A stretch of DNA of 64,000 nt from Arenicola marina (Eukaryota; Annelida; Polychaeta; Arenicolidae). Location: contig OZ025248.1 in the NCBI GenBank assembly GCA_964019135.1, forward strand, positions 49,159,670 to 49,223,669. The letters run 5' to 3'. This document shows, piece after piece, positions 37,601 to 43,800 of the stretch. Numbering within the stretch: position 1 is the stretch's first letter; every line of letters starts with the position of its first letter. The translations under genes were made by a program, and so were the position numbers. Under the pieces are notes generated by a model that saw only the letters and a program-made list of their open reading frames with translations, was not told the origin of the DNA and ran no database searches.

Positions 37601-40111
37601 GCCTTGACGTACCCAGCCACTGTCTGTCCAGAGCGATGCCGACGAACGAGGGAGGGATGGTGAAGTAATCGACAAAGGAAGGCACTTCCAGCCAGAACGT
37701 GAGCTTGTCGTTAGCGGCTATCATCTGTAACCATGGCGACGGAATAACGCTCTTTTCATTATCGAATTTATCATGCACACGTTGGTTTTGCTATCGCGGA
37801 GGAGGCTATACGGATCAGGTACGTCACACGTGCTGAGGGGTATCTATCCAACAAGGGGTGTTAACATGGTTGCATCTGTAATACGGCTTGGGATATTCTC
37901 CCTTACCTGGGGAGTGGTGGCTTAGACAACAAAACTATTCGAAAGTAATCATCGAAAATGCATGCATTGTTCCATCTCTTATATTTCTTTATAATTCCAA
38001 TGAAACTTTAAATCATATTTACTTACCCTTATGATGAACGACAGCATGAAGAATATATTGAACGCGAAGTCAACTTGTTGGTTTATGCTGTCTGTCCATT
38101 CGTTGCACGTTTCGGTCTGTGTGTCTGGTCTGTGGACCCAAATGAGAGCAATTATTGAATATGGTCGCATTATTAAGTGCATATTTCAAACATTCTGCGC
38201 TCCCTGTTTCACTATCAAACCAATGAGTCGGAGCCAGACTAATGGACGGCAGATGGCGCAGGGAGGGGATCGAGCAATGTGGTTAACGATGTCACGTGAC
38301 CTCTACAGCATCACACGGTTCTAAGAGACGATGATACAAGCATTCACATCTGTTTTAATCGCTTTGAAAATTTAGACACTGTTCCTACTTTTACCGGTGT
38401 CTGGAACTGACTATTCGATTAGCTCGCACGAAGTTTATTTCCATGTACCGTGGTTTCCCGATGAGACTCCTGCTTACTACCCGTACTCTCAGTATCTCTC
38501 GCTTATTATCTGGACGAGTAATGAATTAGTCCGCCTATGAGTGGTTGCTCCTAATATTATCAGGATCTGTTACTAACCCACACAGGTTGTTGATCTGGCG
38601 CTTATGTCCCAACTCGCTATGTCGCGTCCGCTGATTTAGACACAGTCTATATGGTATGTACTCATTCAATAATTGATCACCATGGTTCGTATCCCTTACA
38701 ATATACGAGGTCGTACACCGAGATTTGGCGCAGATAACAACATCTCGGTCTTCGAAACCGTACATGATAGCGTTTTTCTTATCGGTTTGTTCAGCAATTT
38801 GCTTATTGACTTCGGTCATCAGCCATTTGCTTATTGACTGCGGCCATCAACCATTTGCATATTGACAGCTGTCATCTGTCATTTGCATATTGCCAGCTGT
38901 CATGTGTCATTTGCATATTGACTGCGGCCATCGGTCTGTGATTGCTCACCTCGAGGCATCGACGAGATATATGATGAGTGAACCAATGCTGAGAACACAG
39001 GACAGGGATACCTGGCGAAAAGAACAGCAAATAATATTCTATGATGTAATGGTAGGCCTCAGGGCACGGATTCATAGTTTGGGTGGTACATTCTCTCGCA
39101 ATTAGGTTAGGAATGAACATGAAACATAAACTGTGTATTTTGAATTGAATGGGCTTGCTGGTTGAGCTCATTCATTGAACAAGGTAAGTACAGAAAAGTA
39201 AGCTGGCACATGGGTAATTTCGTTCTGATATTATATACAATGGACAGACAAACAGAAGACACTGGTCTTCCAGTACCTCCAGACCATTGGTCCTATAATC
39301 ATTACACAATGGTCTTGTCCTAGGCAAGCTGGTTCTGTGAATTTTTACAGAAGCTTTGCTGGAAAAACGGTCGAGACGTTTACTAGCATCAGACGGATAA
39401 ATTAAATTAGATTATTTCTGGCTCCAGGGGAAAATTGCGTTCTTTTGCTTTGTAACTGCTAAAGTTTAATTACAAACTGGACAAGAAAAAACAATCAGAA
39501 TTGGCAAACATTAATTTGAATTATATGGTCAAGAAACAGATTGCATTGGGATGAATGACGTGAGCTGGTAAAACTTGAATAGTAAAAGTGCCATGTACCA
39601 CATACGGTTACGAATCGTAAGGCATCGTCAAGCCTTCCCCTGCTGTTCATATATGTATCGTATACATGCATGCTGTGTTAGGGTATGGCGGGGAAGCTGG
39701 ACGCTGTCGCCAAGTCGTCGTACGTACGATAATCCGGCCGACCACAGTTTGCCCCGACATGAGGGACTCGCACTGCCACTTGAGGCGCGTCAGGAAGCCG
39801 ACCTTCTCCGCGGGGCTGACGGCGGTCAAGGTTGAACCGCCCACGGAGAGGGTCTCCGTGCCGGCTATGCTGCCATGCTGCTGCGCCTGATCAGGCGACG
39901 GTGGGCAGTGCGAGAAGTGCTGGATGAGGCGGGCGGCGAGGATAGCGACCAAACCGGCAAAGAAGGTGATGAGGCTGGAGGCCAGGAAGTAGGACCAGTA
40001 ACGGGTCTCGAGGCAGGCCGCCACCGGATCCTCGGTCGTCGTTTGGAACACCCCGGTCGCCTCCGTCGTCACGCCAGCCTCGGCCGTGGTCCACACCGTC
40101 GTGTTGGCCAT
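16518..40111 (-). CDS. Slo1: Slo1-type BK potassium channel, 23 exons found, 3' end missing
   Basis: Pore-forming alpha subunit of a large-conductance Ca2+- and voltage-activated K+ channel of the plasma membrane. Coding exons on the minus strand, in order: 40111-39728, 39011-38950, 38129-38027, 37724-37613, 37235-37084, 36277-36107, 35722-35631, 35007-34897, 34525-34420, 33125-32973, 30097-29948, 29477-29365, 28919-28761, 28344-28265, 26991-26877, 24745-24647, 24312-24210, 23903-23673, 23303-23072, 22759-22688, 22545-22415, 17641-17444, 16679-16518. All junctions are GT-AG and in phase; the sum is 3291 nt (1097 codons). Seen: S0, S1-S6, S4 arginines, TVGYGD, RCK1, CxxCH, RCK2 and the calcium bowl. 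The calcium bowl argues against Slo3 and Slo2. Human Slo1 is about 1110-1240 residues, so a C-terminal tail of some tens of residues is lacking. Sequence resembles both fly slo and human KCNMA1. Exon edges are by eye, not from transcripts. Confidence 0.95.
17444..17641 (-). CDS. Slo1: Slo1 exon 22: RCK2 C-terminal part
   Basis: 66 codons, residues 978-1043. [18 protein letters not shown] matches human TYFNDNILTLIRTLVTGG. It ends DGPLQEYS before GTCAGT. The intron before it is about 4.8 kb and holds a MITE copy and the 39-bp array. Confidence 0.94.
17642..20608. other. Slo1 intron 21, distal part
   Basis: Intronic sequence between exons 22 and 21. Apart from a MITE fragment at 18595-18654, I see nothing recognisable in about 3 kb. 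Confidence 0.5.
18595..18654. mobile_element. Half-copy of a short hairpin MITE
   Basis: GTACTAGTTAAAGAACGAGC then TAGAGTGCATTCG matches one arm of the element at 57577-57685 (reverse complement), including the CGCGATAGCGTC loop. Confidence 0.7.
20609..20805. mobile_element. Deleted copy of the 10139-11122 MITE family
   Basis: Starts ACCGATCCAGGCTGTCAATC as at 10416, continues ATGTCGGACAAA...AAGCAGCATG and ends GGGGCTTAGTGTCGGA. It lacks about 450 bp of the middle present in the other copy. Lies inside Slo1 intron 21. Confidence 0.75.
20925..22393. repeat. C-rich 39-bp minisatellite in Slo1 intron 21
   Basis: Unit CCCAGCCCAGCCTCCCCGCC then CAGCCTTCCTTCCCAGGCA, about 35 units with 34-bp and shorter variants. 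Strongly C/T on plus, hence G/A on the transcribed strand. Its right edge is about 22 bp from the exon 21 donor. The open minus frames here are artefacts of the 39-bp period. Confidence 0.93.
22415..22545 (-). CDS. Slo1: Slo1 exon 21: calcium bowl
   Basis: Residues 934-977. The calcium bowl is at 943-949, DQDDEDD, within [13 protein letters not shown], nearly identical to human. It is followed by [18 protein letters not shown]. The donor GTACGG is 22 bp from the edge of the 39-bp minisatellite in the next intron. Confidence 0.96.
22688..22759 (-). CDS. Slo1: Slo1 exon 20: loop before the calcium bowl
   Basis: A 72-nt exon, residues 910-933. Ser-rich start, then [10 protein letters not shown] matching human GVNIPIITEL. 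Acceptor TTTCAG, donor GTAATC, phase 1. Confidence 0.85.
23072..23303 (-). CDS. Slo1: Slo1 exon 19: RCK2
   Basis: Residues 833-909 plus one base. [20 protein letters not shown] and CVILTAN match human [32 protein letters not shown] matches LNIKSMQF. The donor is read as C|GTGGGT because it alone gives the phase needed by exon 20. Confidence 0.9.
23673..23903 (-). CDS. Slo1: Slo1 exon 18: RCK2
   Basis: 77 codons, residues 756-832. [11 protein letters not shown] and [11 protein letters not shown] match human GHVVVCIFGD and NLVMPLRASNF. It ends IYVRL before GTAAGT. Confidence 0.95.
24210..24312 (-). CDS. Slo1: Slo1 exon 17: linker into RCK2
   Basis: Residues 721-755. [20 protein letters not shown] matches human [20 protein letters not shown], the conserved entry to RCK2. 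Acceptor TTGCAG, donor GTGAGT, phase 0. Confidence 0.93.
24647..24745 (-). CDS. Slo1: Slo1 exon 16: Ser-rich linker
   Basis: Residues 688-720. It contains [20 protein letters not shown] and a run of Ser and Asp. There is no strong family match, but acceptor TTTTAG, donor GTCAGT and phases fit both neighbours. It may be an optional splice module. Confidence 0.7.
24746..26876. other. Slo1 intron 15
   Basis: About 2.1 kb. Two overlapping minus frames around 26080-25678 have no recognised domain and break the exon phases. Nothing else recognised. Confidence 0.45.
26877..26991 (-). CDS. Slo1: Slo1 exon 15: Ser-rich linker between RCK1 and RCK2
   Basis: Residues 650-687. Weakly conserved linker ending RSKRRSNS, a basic patch suited to a basophilic kinase. 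The acceptor is a tandem TAGCAG, so Ala may be included or omitted in register (start 26994 or 26991). Donor GTAGGT, phase 2. Confidence 0.78.
27105..28130. repeat. 23-bp minisatellite in Slo1 intron 14
   Basis: Unit TATATACTGATACAGTAACT then ATG, about 44 units; a 21-bp variant lacking AT recurs several times (near 27310, 27355, 27675, 27725). AT-rich. Confidence 0.95.
28265..28344 (-). CDS. Slo1: Slo1 exon 14: CxxCH heme-binding motif
   Basis: Residues 623-649. CVACH at 628-632 matches the CKACH heme motif of human Slo1 (around 612-616), a regulatory site between the RCK domains. Acceptor TTCCAG, donor GTATGT, phase 1. Confidence 0.92.
28761..28919 (-). CDS. Slo1: Slo1 exon 13: RCK1 distal lobe
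   Basis: Residues 570 to 622 plus two bases. [14 protein letters not shown] matches [15 protein letters not shown] of human, and [18 protein letters not shown] matches the INPGNHLKIQEGTLGFFI stretch. Acceptor CCCACAG, donor GTAAGC. Confidence 0.94.
29365..29477 (-). CDS. Slo1: Slo1 exon 12: RCK1 distal lobe
   Basis: Residues 533-569 plus two bases. [16 protein letters not shown] aligns with fly WTNDYLRGTGMEMYTE. A second AG (CCTTCAG) 18 nt inside the exon would remove six residues in frame, so an alternative acceptor is possible. Donor GTAAGT. Confidence 0.88.
29948..30097 (-). CDS. Slo1: Slo1 exon 11: RCK1 C-terminal part
   Basis: 50 codons, residues 483-532. It contains [15 protein letters not shown] and [17 protein letters not shown], matching the human and fly proteins. 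The LNIPSWNW region is two residues shorter than in human. Acceptor TTTTCAG, donor GTAACT. Confidence 0.94.
30098..30880. other. Slo1 intron 10, unique part
   Basis: Between exon 11 and the 33-bp array. No feature recognised. The first part of the 713-codon frame (from 30586) is unique here but has no recognised domain. Confidence 0.45.
30881..32670. repeat. 33-bp minisatellite in Slo1 intron 10
   Basis: Unit TCTCATTGGGACGCACAGTT then CTCTCTGCTTCAA, about 54 units. Early units differ (CCCTGGGACGCACAG with CTCGCCCCGCTTCCGG), then CCCCGTGGG forms, then a homogenised TCTCATTGGG form. The 33-bp period keeps frames open on both strands, including a 713-codon plus frame. Confidence 0.94.
32973..33125 (-). 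CDS. Slo1: Slo1 exon 10: RCK1
   Basis: 51 codons, residues 432-482. ADACLILAN and [13 protein letters not shown] are hallmarks of RCK1; the Met of NIMRV matches human M513, important for Ca2+ sensing. It ends RYTNK before GTAGGT. Confidence 0.95.
33126..34419. other. Slo1 intron 9
   Basis: Holds a second copy of a dispersed repeat at 33942-34000; nothing else recognised. Confidence 0.5.
33942..34000 (+). repeat. Dispersed repeat, copy 2
   Basis: Matches 7509-7560 (TTTATTGAAACTATGAAACC and the GAAAGCC-GACCAG part). Confidence 0.7.
34420..34525 (-). CDS. Slo1: Slo1 exon 9: RCK1
   Basis: Residues 396 (last base) to 431, with [17 protein letters not shown], nearly identical to human. V415 replaces the E399 Mg2+ ligand. 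The acceptor CTCGCAG, not the nearer ACAG seven bases on, gives the correct frame. Donor GTACGT. Confidence 0.93.
34725..34792. repeat. 17-bp tandem repeat, 4 units
   Basis: GTCCCTGTGCCTTGATT in four near-perfect copies within Slo1 intron 8. Confidence 0.95.
34897..35007 (-). CDS. Slo1: Slo1 exon 8: start of RCK1
   Basis: Residues 359-395 plus two bases. [13 protein letters not shown] opens the Rossmann fold of RCK1. D378 and D383 match human D362 and D367, the latter a high-affinity Ca2+ residue. K390 stands where mammalian Slo1 has Mg2+ ligand E374. Donor GTAAGT. Confidence 0.93.
35037..35467. repeat. 30-bp minisatellite in Slo1 intron 7
   Basis: Unit GTCAAACAGTGGTCGGGTTA then TCTGTCGCTG, 14 units alternating TATC/TATG/TACG forms. 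It begins 30 bp from the exon 8 acceptor, so it reaches the branch-point zone of that intron. Confidence 0.95.
35631..35722 (-). CDS. Slo1: Slo1 exon 7: end of S6 and RCK linker
   Basis: Residues 329-358 plus two bases, starting [16 protein letters not shown]337 and E340 match the human E321/E324 acidic ring that supports high conductance. Two donors lie five bases apart (GTAAGG at 35635, GTATGA at 35630); only the distal one keeps the frame into exon 8. Confidence 0.92.
35723..36106. other. Slo1 intron 6
   Basis: AT-rich, includes TATATATACATATAATATTA near 35949. No feature recognised. Confidence 0.5.
36107..36277 (-). CDS. Slo1: Slo1 exon 6: turret, pore helix, selectivity filter, S6
   Basis: Residues 272-328, exactly 57 codons. 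The selectivity filter TVGYGD is at 303-308, preceded by [15 protein letters not shown] and followed by [13 protein letters not shown] of S6. The acceptor TTTAAG is weak in pyrimidines; donor GTAAGC. Confidence 0.96.
36278..37083. other. Slo1 intron 5
   Basis: Contains a degenerate ATT/ATC-rich stretch at 36680-36840. A 110-codon plus frame there reflects that composition. Confidence 0.5.
37084..37235 (-). CDS. Slo1: Slo1 exon 5: S4 voltage sensor, S4-S5, S5
   Basis: Residues 221-271. [13 protein letters not shown] carries R223, R226 and R229, matching human R207, R210 and R213 of S4. S5 follows ([18 protein letters not shown]). Acceptor CACTTAG, donor GTCAGT, phase 0. Confidence 0.94.
37613..37724 (-). 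CDS. Slo1: Slo1 exon 4: S2-S3 linker, S3
   Basis: Residues 184-220 plus one base. It begins [14 protein letters not shown] and contains [13 protein letters not shown] (S3). N188 matches human N172, a transmembrane-side Mg2+ ligand, and D202 matches voltage-sensor D186. Donor GTACGT, phase 1. Confidence 0.93.
38027..38129 (-). CDS. Slo1: Slo1 exon 3: S1-S2 loop and S2
   Basis: Residues 149 (last base) to 183. S2 is [17 protein letters not shown]169 and R183 correspond to human D153 and R167, both voltage-sensor residues. Acceptor CCACAG, donor GTAAGT, phase 0 at the end. Confidence 0.92.
38130..38805. other. Slo1 intron 2, proximal part
   Basis: The second copy of the 16411 dispersed repeat lies at 38700-38745. 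Nothing else recognised. Confidence 0.5.
38806..38935. repeat. 28-bp tandem repeat with POU octamers, in Slo1 intron 2
   Basis: Four to five units of CATTTGCATATTGACWGCNG then TCATCWGT. Perfect ATTTGCAT octamers (complement ATGCAAAT) sit at 38853-38860, 38881-38888 and 38909-38916, exactly 28 bp apart. The array ends 14 bp from the exon 2 donor. Confidence 0.88.
38950..39011 (-). CDS. Slo1: Slo1 exon 2: S1 segment
   Basis: A 62-nt exon, residues 129-148 plus two bases of codon 149. It encodes [20 protein letters not shown], aligned to fly slo S1. Acceptor CGCCAG before 39011, donor GTGAGC after 38950, phase 0 in and phase 2 out. It was found by searching for the S1 helix missing between neighbouring exons; the phase agreement confirms it. 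Confidence 0.88.
39012..39727. other. Slo1 intron 1
   Basis: About 0.7 kb; no feature recognised beyond an imperfect GGTCTTCCAG/GGTCCTATA repeat near 39262-39320. Confidence 0.5.
39728..40111 (-). CDS. Slo1: Slo1 exon 1: extracellular N-terminus, S0
   Basis: Residues 1-128. The ATG at 40111-40109 begins MANTTVW, with an N-x-T glycosylation sequon at N3 and a Thr-rich extracellular tail. S0 is at about 41-60 ([10 protein letters not shown] then [10 protein letters not shown]), as in Slo1 where the N-terminus is outside the cell. The S0-S1 linker ends GQTVVGRII, matching the human AQTLTGRVL region. The exon ends at a GTACGT donor, phase 0. The same frame is open upstream as far as a TAG at about 40158, so this ATG is the first in-frame one. 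The exon itself probably extends to an acceptor at 40189. Confidence 0.9.
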
Positions 40112-40155
40112 GGCGACGGCTGCCACGTGTTCCCGTCCCCCTTCGTCTGAAGGCG

Positions 40156-40188
40156 TCAGGTAATGCTAACGGCAGCTCGTGGGATCAT
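40156..40188 (-). promoter_or_regulatory. Upstream ORF and probable 3' splice site in the Slo1 5' UTR
   Basis: On the minus strand a pyrimidine-rich stretch ending CCTCCAG precedes 40188, a good 3' splice site. The first three bases after it are ATG and open a 10-codon frame ending in TGA at 40156. The channel ATG lies 45 nt further on. This implies an upstream non-coding exon and a short uORF that could reduce channel translation. Inference from sequence only. Confidence 0.4.
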
Positions 40189-40260
40189 CTGGAGGAAGAA
40201 CCACAATAATGAATTGATACATTCGCAATGGAAGCCTCGTCTGCTAGCAAGGGGTACACA

Positions 40261-40442
40261 CTGGAACGCTTGCATGTCCATGATTAATTGGTCGTCGCTT
40301 GCATGTCCATGATTAATTGGTCGTCGCTTGCATGTCTATGATTAATTGGTCGTCGCTTGCATGTCTATGATTAATTGGTCGTCGCTTGCATGTCTATGAT
40401 TAATTGGTCGTCGCTTGCATGTCCATGATTAATTGGTCGTCG
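40261..40442. repeat. 29-bp tandem repeat, 6 units
   Basis: CTTGCATGTCYATGATTAAT then TGGTCGTCG. Lies upstream of the Slo1 start (minus strand gene). Confidence 0.95.
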
Positions 40443-40863
40443 CCATAACCATAACCGTAAACGGAGACATAATGCCATTTGTATTCAAATATCGCATAGA
40501 ATATGTTATTCGTGTGTTCCACGCCATATCCCATGCCAATATATGGCAGAACCAAGGCGGGGCCAAAACAGGGCGATATCAGGAGGAAAAAATTGCCTCG
40601 GCCAGGGCTATTTGACTTCGCCCCGATTTTGTCCTGCTCGGCATTTTCGCCCCAATTAGTCAGTTTAGATAAATGGCCCTAAAATCGCCCTGAAACCAAA
40701 CTTTTTAAGGTGCCCTGAATCGGGGCGATTTACGGGTGTAAGGCCGTCTTAGCGCTGTGGCGGTTTCATACTTATGGGGCCAGGTTCCTTGTCGCTAATA
40801 ATGCGCCATTGGGATGTTAACCGGATGCATGGCAACCCGAAAAATGTAAGCCTCGGGCATGAC
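40443..40863. other. Unique spacer between two arrays
   Basis: Contains dispersed GGGCGAT/ATCGCCC motifs on both strands (for example near 40572, 40684, 40725), which suggests a decayed inverted-repeat element. No gene. Confidence 0.45.
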
Positions 40864-43800
40864 GTGCCTAAGGAGCGGCAGTAACCCTGTGTGACACCCG
40901 CGTCAATGGCGTGCCTAAGGAGCGGCAGTATATAACCCTGTGTGACACCCGCGTCAATGGCGTGCCTAAGGAGCGGCAGTATATAACCCTGTGTGACACC
41001 CGCGTCAATGGCGTGCCTAAGGAGCGGCAGTATATAACCCTGTGTGACACCCGCGTCAATGGCGTGCCTAAGGAGCGGCAGTAACCCTGTGTGACACCCG
41101 CGTCAATGGCGTGCCTAAGGAGCGGCAGTAACCCTGTGTGACACCCGCGTCAATGGCGTACCTAAGGAGCGGCAGTATATAACCCTGTGTGACACCCGCG
41201 TCAATGGCGTACCTAAGGAGCGGCAGTAACCCTGTGTGACACCCGCGTCAATGGCGTGCCTAAGGAGCGGCAGTATATAACCCTGTGTGACACCCGCGTC
41301 AATGGCGTGCCTAAGGAGCGGCAGTATATAACCCTGTGTGACACCCGCGTCAATGGCGTGCCTAAGGAGCGGCAGTATATAACCCTGTGTGACACCCGCG
41401 TCAATGGCGTGCCTAAGGAGCGGCAGTATATAACCCTGTGTGACACCCGCGTCAATGGCGTGCCTAAGGAGCGGCAGTATATAACCCTGTGTGACACCCG
41501 CGTCAATGGCGTGCCTAAGGAGCGGCAGTATATAACCCTGTGTGACATCCGCGTCAATGGCGTGCCTAAGGAGCGGCAGTATATAACCCTGTGTGACATC
41601 CGCGTCAATGGCGTGCCTAAGGAGCGGCAGTATATAACCCTGTGTGACACCCGCGTCAATGGCGTGCCTAAGGAGCGGCAGTATATAACCCTGTGTGACA
41701 CCCGCGTCAATGGCGTGCCTAAGGAGCGGCAGTATATAACCCTGTGTGACACCCGCGTCAATGGCGTGCCTAAGGAGCGGCAGTATATAACCCTGTGTGA
41801 CACCCGCGTCAATGGCGTGCCTAAGGAGCGGCAATATATAACCCTGTGTGACACCCGCGTCAATGGCGTGCCTAAGGAGCGGCAGTATATAACCCTGTGT
41901 GACATCCGCGTCAATGGCGTGCCTAAGGAGCGGCAGTATATAACCCTGTGTGACACCCGCGTCAATGGCGTGCCTAAGGAGCGGCAGTATATAACCCTGT
42001 GCGACACCCGCGTCAATGGCGTGCCTAAGGAGCGGCAGTATATAACCCTGTGTGACACCCGCGTCAATGGCGTGCCTAAGGAGCGGCAGTATATAACCCT
42101 GTGTGACACCCGCGTCAATGGCGTGCCTAAGGAGCGGCAGTAACCCTGTGTGACACCCGCGTCAATGGCGTGCCTAAGGAGCGGCAGTATATAACCCTGT
42201 GTGACACCCGCGTCAATGGCGTGCCTAAGGAGCGGCAGTAACCCTGTGTGACACCCGCGTCAATGGCGTGCCTAAGGAGCGGCAGTAACCCTGTGTGACA
42301 CCCGCGTCAATGGCGTGCCTAAGGAGCGGCAGTATATAACCCTGTGTGACACCCGCGTCAATGGCGTGCCTAAGGAGCGGCAGTATATAACCCTGTGTGA
42401 CACCCGCGTCAATGGCGTGCCTAAGGAGCGGCAGTATATAACCCTGTGTGACATCCGCGTCAATGGCGTGCCTAAGGAGCGGCAGTATATAACCCTGTGT
42501 GACACCCGCGTCAATGGCGTGCCTAAGGAGCGGCAGTATATAACCCTGTGTGACACCCGCGTCAATGGCGTGCCTAAGGAGCGGCAGTATATAACCCTGT
42601 GTGACACCCGCGTCAATGGCGTGCCTAAGGAGCGGCAGTATATAACCCTGTGTGACACCCGCGTCAATGGCGTGCCTAAGGAGCGGCAGTATATAACCCT
42701 GTGTGACACCCGCGTCAATGGCGTGCCTAAGGAGCGGCAGTATATAACCCTGTGTGACACCCGCGTCAATGGCGTGCCTAAGGAGCGGCAGTAACCCTGT
42801 GTGACACCCGCGTCAATGGCGTGCCTAAGGAGCGGCAGTATATAACCCTGTGTGACACCCGCGTCAATGGCGTGCCTAAGGAGCGGCAGTATATAACCCT
42901 GTGTGACACCCGCGTCAATGGGGTGCCTAAGGAGCGGCAGTAACCCTGTGTGACACCCGCGTCAATGGCGTGCCTAAGGAGCGGCAGTATATAACCCTGT
43001 GTGACACCCGCGTCAATGGCGTGCCTAAGGAGCGGCAGTATATAACCCTGTGTGACACCCGCGTCAATGGCGTGCCTAAGGAGCGGCAGTATATAACCCT
43101 GTGTGACACCCGCGTCAATGGCGTGCCTAAGGAGCGGCAGTAACCCTGTGTGACACCCGCGTCAATGGCGTGCCTAAGGAGCGGCAGTAACCCTGTGTGA
43201 CACCCGCGTCAATGGCGTACCTAAGGAGCGGCAGTATATAACCCTGTGTGACACCCGCGTCAATGGCGTGCCTAAGGAGCGGCAGTATATAACCCTGTGT
43301 GACACCCGCGTCAATGGCGTGCCTAAGGAGCGGCAGTATATAACCCTGTGTGACATCCGCGTCAATGGCGTGCCTAAGGAGCGGCAGTATATAACCCTGT
43401 GTGACACCCGCGTCAATGGCGTGCCTAAGGAGCGGCAGTATATAACCCTGTGTGACACCCGCGTCAATGGCGTGCCTAAGGAGCGGCAGTATATAACCCT
43501 GTGTGACACCCGCGTCAATGGCGTGCCTAAGGAGCGGCAGTATATAACCCTGTGTGACACCCGCGTCAATGGCGTGCCTAAGGAGCGGCAGTATATAACC
43601 CTGTGTGACACCCGCGTCAATGGCGTGCCTAAGGAGCGGCAGTATATAACCCTGTGTGACACCCGCGTCAATGGCGTGCCTAAGGAGCGGCAGTATATAA
43701 CCCTGTGTGACACCCGCGTCAATGGCGTGCCTAAGGAGCGGCAGTATATAACCCTGTGTGACACCCGCGTCAATGGCGTGCCTAAGGAGCGGCAGTATAT

